A DNA stretch of 34,344 bases from Effusibacillus consociatus. GTDB taxonomy: Bacteria; Bacillota; Bacilli; Tumebacillales; Effusibacillaceae. Shown here one piece after another: positions 29,113-34,344 of the stretch. The stretch is taken from assembly GCF_042652925.1 (NCBI RefSeq), contig NZ_JBHSHC010000060.1, positions 1 to 34,344 of the forward strand, given 5' to 3'. Below the pieces are notes generated by a model. It had not been told where the DNA came from, made no database searches, and worked only from the letters and a program-made list of their open reading frames with translations. How positions within the stretch are numbered: the first letter of the stretch is position 1; the number at the start of each line of letters is the position of its first letter. Both the position numbers and the translations under genes were made by a program.

Positions 29113-31353
29113 TTATTTGCTGATATAATATGGATAATTCTGTTTCTCTTTCATCTGCTCGATCACCTTGGCCAGAACAACTGCCGCCTGGGCTTTCGTA
29201 ACGTTGTACTTCGGATTAAACTTACTGTCCCATCCGGTCATGATGCCGAGGGCATACGTAATTGCAATATCTCCCATATATTTCCCGTTTGAATCCACAT
29301 CGCCAAAGTGATTTTTCAGCGTGTCCCTGGCATCCGCCAGTTTCGAATAGCCAAGTACGGTCGTTACGAGATCGGCCAATCCTTCACGGGTGAGGATATC
29401 TCCCGGTCGGAAGTTCTTCGTGTCCTTGTCAATCCATTTTCTTGCCGCTGCCTCTTCTATAAAATCAAAATTCGGGTCCGTCTTCGGAACGTCAGCAAAG
29501 GTTGCTTTGTCAACTATCCGCCGCGGCCCATCGATTGACAGCAGCAAGTACCGAATCATATCCCCGCGTGTCACACCGGCTTCCGGATTCAATTTTCCGT
29601 CTTCCACCTTGAATATCCCGCGTTCGGCAAAATACTGAAGCTGCTTTTCCGCCCAATGGCCCTTAATGTCTTTGATTTCAGCCGGTTCTACCGGAGCTTC
29701 TCCCCAGACGTTTACCCACTCTCCCGATACCGCATTGATCCACTGCATGGGCCCGTTGATGACCGGTGCATAAACAAGGGCCACTCCTTTAGGTTTTCCG
29801 GGCTCATAGGGAGTTTTCCCGTTCTCATAAATCGGGATATATTGCAAACGCAATCCGTATTTTTCGGCAAATTTGTTTTTCGCCGTTTCCGCACTGATCA
29901 CATTCGTTTTCGGTTGGTAGTTCAGTTTTTCATCCCATCCCCAAGCACCCCAATATTCCTTCACTTCGCCTGTATTGGGGTCGATTCCGATTCTCATTCT
30001 GCCCTCGTTGTTTGGAATTCCGTTCACGAGCCGCACAAATTCAAACGAATAGTAGGGGCCCATTTTGAAATTCATCTTTTCGTCAGCCGCAGAGTTGAGC
30101 GCCAATTTGTCGATTTGGGCAGGCATTACTTTTTTGATAAACTCAATCGCTTTTTGTTTGGCCTGTTCGGATGAGACGGCCGGATTCTGCGGGAATTCAC
30201 CCGGACCCTCACGGTATTCATGACGGTTTAATTCACGCAGCTCTCCGGTTTTTGCATCAATCGAAACGAAGGCCATGTTCATGGTTTTAAAGTTTTGCGG
30301 ATCCCCTTTCCGGTACTGGAACCTCCATAGGTGCTGCCTGTCTTGATAACTGTCATAGGTAACGTTTTCAAGCGTATAGCCATCAAGCCCCAAATTATAG
30401 GAGGCAATTAGCTCCAAAGCTACTTCCTTCGTGATTTCCTTCGTGGTGATCGGGGCACCCGGTTTATCCGCCAACGGCTTTAATTCCATTGCCGGTGTGG
30501 TTGGCACCGGATTGCCGTCCATTCCGATTGCCTCCCCTTTGATTGCATCAATCATGGGGAATGGGCCATGGGGTCCATATGAATTCCATGGTCCATACAG
30601 AAGTTGAGCGTCCTTCGGCTCTCGTTCATAGGGTTTGCGAACGATTTGGTATTGAAGCTGCAGATTTAAAGCGTTCTTGAATACTTCTTTCGCTTTTGCT
30701 TCCGGAATCGATGTCTGCATCTTGGGGAATTGCAAGTTGTCCGTCCAGTTAAAAGAATAGCCCCGGATTTCCCCTTTGCCGTTGATTCGAATCGAAATTC
30801 CGTCCGACGGATAGGGGATTCCATTCTCAATCCGTTCAAACCGGAATACTTGCATCACACTTTTCGTTCCATAAGGCCCATACATATAAGACTGATCCGG
30901 AGAGTCGGCCTCTTTCACCAGGTCCGCCTTGTCCGGTGCATACTTTTTCAAATACTCGAGAGCTTTTTTCCTGGCCTCCTCACGGGAGATCGCGTTTTCA
31001 ACCGTAGTGTCGTCTTTTTCATAGAAATCGAAGTTTACAAGAGTCCCCTTAGCGGCATCGACTACAACGCTAATCTGTCCTCCTTCATAGCGTCCGTCCT
31101 TAATAAAATGGAGCATCCAGACACTACCGCGCCCAAAAGGCCCATTCCCGTTTTTCGCATCATGAAAAGATGCGTTTTGCAGCTTAAAATCTTCCGGGAT
31201 TGTGACAGATTTCCTTGCGATTTCTTCTGCTTGACTTTGTGTAATGGACGATGCTGCTGCGACCGGCGCTTCTGCAAGTGCTGCATAAGGCACTGATGTG
31301 AAAAGCATTCCCAGTGTAAGTGCTGCTGCGGTAGTGCGTTTCAACTGTTTCAT
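29113..31353 (-). CDS. Secreted YcdB/YcdC-domain protein with SLH anchors
   Basis: Cell-surface protein of 746 aa. A signal peptide (MKQLKRTTAAALTLGMLF, cleavage after about AALA, ~27) is followed by two YcdB/YcdC (PepSY-like) repeats: SREEARKKALEYLKKYAPDKA in the first and SSEQAKQKAIEFIKKVMPAQI in the second, each with PYPSDGI- or NEGRMRIGIDPNTGEV-type strands. Three C-terminal SLH motifs bind secondary cell-wall polymer (IKDIKGHWAEKQLQYF, FADVPKTDPNFDFIEEA, HFGDVDSNGKYMGDIA). Start at 31353 with GAGGAGG at 6 nt; the frame is open 33 nt more. The YcdB domain function is not known; PepSY-type domains are suspected to inhibit peptidases. It is probably a single-gene transcript. Confidence 0.92.
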   Translation of the reverse strand: MKQLKRTTAAALTLGMLFTSVPYAALAEAPVAAASSITQSQAEEIARKSVTIPEDFKLQNASFHDAKNGNGPFGRGSVWMLHFIKDGRYEGGQISVVVDAAKGTLVNFDFYEKDDTTVENAISREEARKKALEYLKKYAPDKADLVKEADSPDQSYMYGPYGTKSVMQVFRFERIENGIPYPSDGISIRINGKGEIRGYSFNWTDNLQFPKMQTSIPEAKAKEVFKNALNLQLQYQIVRKPYEREPKDAQLLYGPWNSYGPHGPFPMIDAIKGEAIGMDGNPVPTTPAMELKPLADKPGAPITTKEITKEVALELIASYNLGLDGYTLENVTYDSYQDRQHLWRFQYRKGDPQNFKTMNMAFVSIDAKTGELRELNRHEYREGPGEFPQNPAVSSEQAKQKAIEFIKKVMPAQIDKLALNSAADEKMNFKMGPYYSFEFVRLVNGIPNNEGRMRIGIDPNTGEVKEYWGAWGWDEKLNYQPKTNVISAETAKNKFAEKYGLRLQYIPIYENGKTPYEPGKPKGVALVYAPVINGPMQWINAVSGEWVNVWGEAPVEPAEIKDIKGHWAEKQLQYFAERGIFKVEDGKLNPEAGVTRGDMIRYLLLSIDGPRRIVDKATFADVPKTDPNFDFIEEAAARKWIDKDTKNFRPGDILTREGLADLVTTVLGYSKLADARDTLKNHFGDVDSNGKYMGDIAITYALGIMTGWDSKFNPKYNVTKAQAAVVLAKVIEQMKEKQNYPYYISK

Positions 31354-31427
31354 ACTTTTCCTCCTCTTTCCCCTCAGGTCATCCAAATTCTTTCAAAACT
31401 GGAATACTATTTATTCCCATAGTTTTA

Positions 31428-31454
31428 GACGTTTGAATAGGAGAAAAAGTTTCA
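31428..31454 (-). promoter_or_regulatory. Candidate ECF-sigma promoter of the SLH gene
   Basis: Minus strand TGAAAC (31449-31454), 17 nt, CGTC (31428-31431). This is the GAAAC/CGTC pattern of B. subtilis sigma-X/sigma-M type promoters, which serve envelope-stress genes. TGA of the -35 is also the stop codon of the DUF1934 gene. Confidence 0.4.
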
Positions 31455-31913
31455 CTTTTTGGAAATATTTTTTGAGGCAGCAAAAATCGGTTCTTGTCGT
31501 TTTACACGCAATTCCAGCTCCATACGAGTCATTGCACCGCCAATGTCCATGTTATATCCAACCCGCAGAAATCCGCCTTCCGGGGTAAAATCGTGTTCCA
31601 AGTGAAAAGTATCAATTTCGATTGGAAGAATGCCATGCGGAGTGACCAACGCCGTCCTCTCAGCAGACCCCATTTTGAACAAAGCCCGCAATCCCGTCTC
31701 GCCCTGCCGTATCAAGGAAACCTGTTCAGGCTCGACTTTCCATATGGTTTGTGTCCCTGTCTCTCCATCTTCACTTGCTTCAAGGTAGCTTAAATAAAAA
31801 GAAGTTCCTTTTTGATACAAAAAACCGCCTTCACGTGAATCATACGTTTGGGCGGTTCCGTCCTCCAACGTCTGACTTGTATGAATCTCGATTCTCACCG
31901 GAACCTTGTTCAC
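31452..31913 (-). CDS. DUF1934 protein (YwiB-like, calycin fold)
   Basis: A 153-aa cytoplasmic protein of the DUF1934/YwiB family, predicted as a small beta-barrel of calycin type with unknown function. Visible family features are the N-terminal VRIEIHTSQT, GGFLYQKGTSFYLSYLE (~29-45), LIRQGETGLRALFKMG (~67-82), the HGILPIEIDTFHLEH segment (~92-106), and the terminal strand MTRMELELRV. The start codon is GTG at 31913 with GGGGGTG about 6 nt upstream. It stands alone after the terminator of the nucleotidase gene, with about 80 nt between. No signal peptide. Confidence 0.82.
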   Translation of the reverse strand: MNKVPVRIEIHTSQTLEDGTAQTYDSREGGFLYQKGTSFYLSYLEASEDGETGTQTIWKVEPEQVSLIRQGETGLRALFKMGSAERTALVTPHGILPIEIDTFHLEHDFTPEGGFLRVGYNMDIGGAMTRMELELRVKRQEPIFAASKNISKK

Positions 31914-31940
31914 CGGATCACCCCCACTCTCCTACTGTAA

Positions 31941-31976
31941 CAAAAAGAGAGAGACCTGCACAAACCGGCAGGTCTC
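31941..31976 (-). terminator. Terminator of the 5'-nucleotidase gene
   Basis: Minus strand GAGACCTGC/GCAGGTCTC, a perfect 9-bp stem with an 8-nt loop, then TCTCTTTTTG, 17 nt after the stop codon. Confidence 0.85.
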
Positions 31977-31992
31977 AAGTAATGAACGGAAG

Positions 31993-33623
31993 TTATTTCA
32001 GTTTTACAATCCGGCCTTCAACCGAATAGGTGAACGGCTGAGGAAGCTGTTTGACGTAATTCACGAGGGCATCAATATCCACCGGGCCTATTTCTTTATT
32101 GGTTCCTGCAAGCAATGCGGTATATCCGTCCCCTCCGGCAGCCATAAAGCTGTTAACTGTAACCGTATAAGTGGCATTCGGGTCAATCTTGGATCCATTC
32201 GGCAGGAAGATGTCGACGATTTTGGATCCGATCCGTTTCGTGTTGTCCCATGTATATTTCAAACCGGAAATCTGCAGGGTTTTCTGTCTGGAACCGAATT
32301 GCTGTTCCAGCAGTTCCCGTATTTTTGCACCGGTCAAGTTCATTTTGACCAGATCGTTATTGAAAGGTTGCACCGTGTAGAGTTCCCCCCAGGTCACTTC
32401 ACCCTGGTCAATGCCGGCCCGAATCCCCCCGGGGTTCATAAATGCAAAATCGGTGTTCATCGTCCACCGCATGGAGTCTGCAATGAGATTTCCCAAAGCA
32501 ATTTCTTGATAGTAAACATTGTCGTTGCCGAGATTAGCGGCAGATACTCCAATCACTTCATTGATGATCGGGGCCACTTTTTCTTCATATTGTTCTATCA
32601 TGCTCTTAATTTCCGGATCCGGTTGAATTCCCTCCTGGTAAGTAGTAACGATTTCCGCTTTCTTGCTTACGATATCCTTGGTTCGGGGATCAGTTTCCAA
32701 ATCTACATCGGAGAATGCGGTTCCGTAGGAGTAGGATTGAACAAGCAACTTTCCGTCCACCACGGTATTCATATAAGCGTGATTATGACCGCCAAAAATA
32801 ACATCGATATCATCGTCAACCTGATTTGCCATATCCACTAATTCATCGGTAGGATTGCTTCCGTCAAAATTGGATCGGCCCGGAACGTGAGCCAATACTA
32901 CCATCGCGTGCACTCCCTGCGCTTTCAATTCGGCTGCCGCTTTGTTATCGCTTCCGCCTCATCAATAAACTCGACTTTCGCTACGCCGCTTGGAATGACG
33001 ATATTTGGTGTCTCCGTAGTTACGACCCCAATAAATCCGATCGGCATGCCGTTCACTTTCTTAACCACGTATGGCGGAAGAATTGGCTGTTTGGTGTCCT
33101 TGTCAAGAACGTTTGCCGCTACATAGGGGAAATTGGCGCCTTCAAAATCACCTGTTTTCGGATGGTACCCCCCGTAAATCAGACGCATCATTTCATCGAC
33201 GCCCTCATCAAACTCGTGATTCCCCGGTGCACCTACATCGAACCCAAGAGCATTAAGAATTTCGATGGTCGGTTCATCCTGGAGCAAAGCGGAGACCGGA
33301 GCGCTCGCTCCGACAACATCCCCGGCGTGGACGAGAAGAGTATTTTTGTTTTCCGCTTCGCGTTGTTTCAAGTACGCAGCCAAATAGTCCGCACGCCCCA
33401 CATTTTTCCCGCCCACTTGTCGGGTCACGTTGAGCTGCCCGTGCAGATCATTGATCCCAAGCAGTTGGACCTGAATAAAACGATTTTGATAGTGGTCGTT
33501 ATTTTCCGGAACTTCCGGCACTTCCGGTTGTGCGGCTGCCACCGGGCTTGTCCAAATGGCAAAGGAAAGAACAGCAGCAGGAAACGCTTTTTTCAACTTC
33601 TGAATCATTGATAGGATCCCCAT
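31993..33623 (-). pseudogene. Secreted 5'-nucleotidase/metallophosphatase (UshA/YfkN type), one frame break
   Basis: Calcineurin-like phosphatase plus 5'-nucleotidase C-terminal domain, expected to release phosphate from extracellular nucleotides. A signal peptide starts at MGILSMIQKLKKAFPAAVLS with ATG at 33623 (AGGGGGT upstream). Metal motifs NDLHGQ, HAGDVVGAS and GNHEFDEG are in the first frame. LAHVPGRS and GGHNHA, then the C-terminal domain (GNLIADSMRW, MNPGGIRAG), are in the second. The frame changes at about 32940: one extra A in the AAA run there would join ...DEAEAITK to AAAELKAQG without loss, giving about 543 aa. This suggests a single-base deletion or a read error rather than an old pseudogene. 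A PHO box upstream fits the function. Confidence 0.88.
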
Positions 33624-33691
33624 TTTTACCCCCTCCCGACATCTACGAATCCAGTTCAACCTCTTCACTCTCTTTCAGGTTACCTGTCGTT

Positions 33692-33719
33692 CGTTAAGTA
33701 AAGATTAAGATTCTGTTAA
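33692..33719 (-). promoter_or_regulatory. PhoP (PHO) box upstream of the 5'-nucleotidase gene
   Basis: Minus strand TTAACA (33714-33719), TTAATC (33703-33708) and TTAACG (33692-33697), each start exactly 11 bp from the next. This is the tandem TTAACA-like pattern bound by PhoP in Bacillus. About 70 nt separate it from the ATG. Confidence 0.65.
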
Positions 33720-33743
33720 AAAATATCAACAGGGCCAGGTTGC

Positions 33744-33783
33744 CAAAAAGCAAAACCGCCATCCCACGCGAGTTGGCGGTTTT
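33744..33783 (-). terminator. Bidirectional-looking terminator
   Basis: AAAACCGCCA and TGGCGGTTTT form a perfect 10-bp stem with a 12-nt loop. On the minus strand TTTTGCTTTTT follows, so it would end a transcript coming from the right, directly behind the small ORF at 33790. Confidence 0.75.
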
Positions 33784-33789
33784 ATTTGT

Positions 33790-34053
33790 TCATCTGCGTA
33801 CAAATACCGAAAAGCCGGAAACTGCGGTGGTTCGTAAAGCAAACACTTCCTTAAAGTTATTCGTCAAAAGACATCTTCTGGCACGAGCAAACCGTCTTCC
33901 CACTCTTAAAAACCGATCACAAGGTCTGGCGCTCCCAATTATTCTGACAGCTGTAATGCGTCGAGGTGACCCTGGTCTCAATGGGTTCGTGGACCAAGCC
34001 ACAAGCACTATGTCAGGTTGTCTTGGGATCTGTGGCTGACTTGCACCCGGCAT
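33790..34053 (-). CDS. Small arginine-rich ORF, unknown
   Basis: I do not recognise this 87-aa product (MPGASQPQIPRQPDIVLVAW...), and its composition (about 16 Arg, few Lys) differs from neighbouring genes. Two facts favour a real gene: AAAGGAGG lies 7 nt before the ATG at 34053, and a strong terminator begins 7 nt after the stop. Against it, plus-strand frames over the same stretch are also open and there is no domain signal. It could be a remnant of a mobile element or part of an unknown RNA. Confidence 0.3.
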   Translation of the reverse strand: MPGASQPQIPRQPDIVLVAWSTNPLRPGSPRRITAVRIIGSARPCDRFLRVGRRFARARRCLLTNNFKEVFALRTTAVSGFSVFVRR

Positions 34054-34344
34054 GGATGACCCTCCTTTACTCAGATCTCCATATAAGAAATGCATTGGGA
34101 GATCAATTTGAAAGGGACATATGCCTAAATAAAACTGGAAAGAGATCTTCCTCGAATGGGTCACCCGTGCCATTGGAAATGGGCACTACCCAAATAGAAT
34201 GTCCAGAATCGATCCCAATTCCCCTGCTTTCTTCCCGGACAGAACGTCTGGATTATACACCTCCACACATCCGCATAAGACTCTCGGAATTAAAATTTCC
34301 TTACAGGCTCTAGTCTCTTGACTAGGGCCATTTATTGTTTCACC
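34054..34344. other. Hairpin-rich stretch at the window edge, unidentified
   Basis: No gene that I can support. Three inverted repeats are visible: GATCTCC/GGGAGATC (34074-34104), GTGCCATT/AATGGGCAC (34167-34186) and GGCTCTAGTC-TCTT-GACTAGGGCC (34306-34329, one G-U). On the minus strand a frame stays open from the edge to a TAG at 34186-34188 (52 codons) without known motifs. It could be the non-coding end of a mobile element, an RNA gene or an unrelated leader; RNase P RNA, tmRNA and 4.5S RNA signatures are absent. Confidence 0.35.

Noticed and set aside
31452..31913. DUF1934 gene as part of the nucleotidase operon
   Set aside because: A strong terminator (31941-31976) lies between them, and the functions are unrelated as far as known.
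33784..34344. Window-edge region as RNase P RNA, tmRNA or 4.5S RNA
   Set aside because: The expected conserved segments (such as the GAGGAAAGTCC block of RNase P RNA or the tmRNA tag frame) are not present on either strand.

Overview
The window reads as chromosome of a spore-forming Firmicute (Bacillales sensu lato, perhaps near Alicyclobacillaceae or Effusibacillus/Tumebacillus; this placement is an inference). The evidence is a Spo0F gene with a sigma-H-type promoter and Spo0A boxes, an RNA polymerase delta subunit gene (rpoE), an acetylase-type DAP pathway (dapH, dapL), an S-layer protein and strong AGGAGG ribosome sites. Nearly all genes lie on the minus strand, so transcription runs mostly from high to low coordinates.

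Layout by region. At 0.1-8.9 kb is the backbone known from Bacillus: meaB, rpoE, pyrG, spo0F, fba, fsa. Two lysine-degradation genes, kal and kce, are inserted between spo0F and fba, and dapH-dapL follow. At 9-16.5 kb is a beta-oxidation-type module: fadF-like electron-transfer oxidoreductase, thiolase, hydroxybutyryl-CoA dehydrogenase, enoyl-CoA hydratase and two acyl-CoA dehydrogenases. At 16.7-24.2 kb is a lysine aminomutase operon, kdd-kamA-kamB-kamC-kamD-kamE, preceded by a near-perfect sigma-54 promoter. At 24.7-26.2 kb is its likely activator, a PAS/AAA+/Fis-HTH protein. A divergent sensor histidine kinase gene at 26.4-27.6 kb carries two reading-frame breaks. At 27.7-33.6 kb are a chemotaxis receptor, a YcdB/SLH surface protein, a DUF1934 protein and a frameshifted 5'-nucleotidase behind a PHO box. 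The last 550 bp holds a doubtful small ORF and several hairpins that I could not identify.

How the genes work together. Read as a pathway, the window takes lysine to 3,5-diaminohexanoate (KamA, KamDE, with KamB/KamC as the presumed reactivase), then to 3-keto-5-aminohexanoate (Kdd), 3-aminobutyryl-CoA plus acetoacetate (Kce) and crotonyl-CoA (Kal). Crt, Hbd and thiolase can then yield acetyl-CoA, with electrons from acyl-CoA dehydrogenases passing via ETF to the FadF-like membrane protein. The CoA-transferase for acetoacetate, ETF and a lysine transporter are not in the window.

The two halves of the pathway appear to be under different sigma factors. kdd-kamABCDE has a sigma-54 promoter with candidate upstream activator repeats. 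kal-kce is joined to spo0F by a 1-nt gap and lies behind a sigma-H promoter with three phased Spo0A-like boxes. A family of palindromic intergenic repeats with compensating stem changes is scattered only through the fad/kam part (8.9-24.7 kb). Four reading-frame oddities map to or near short homopolymer runs, so either sequencing indels or early gene decay should be considered.
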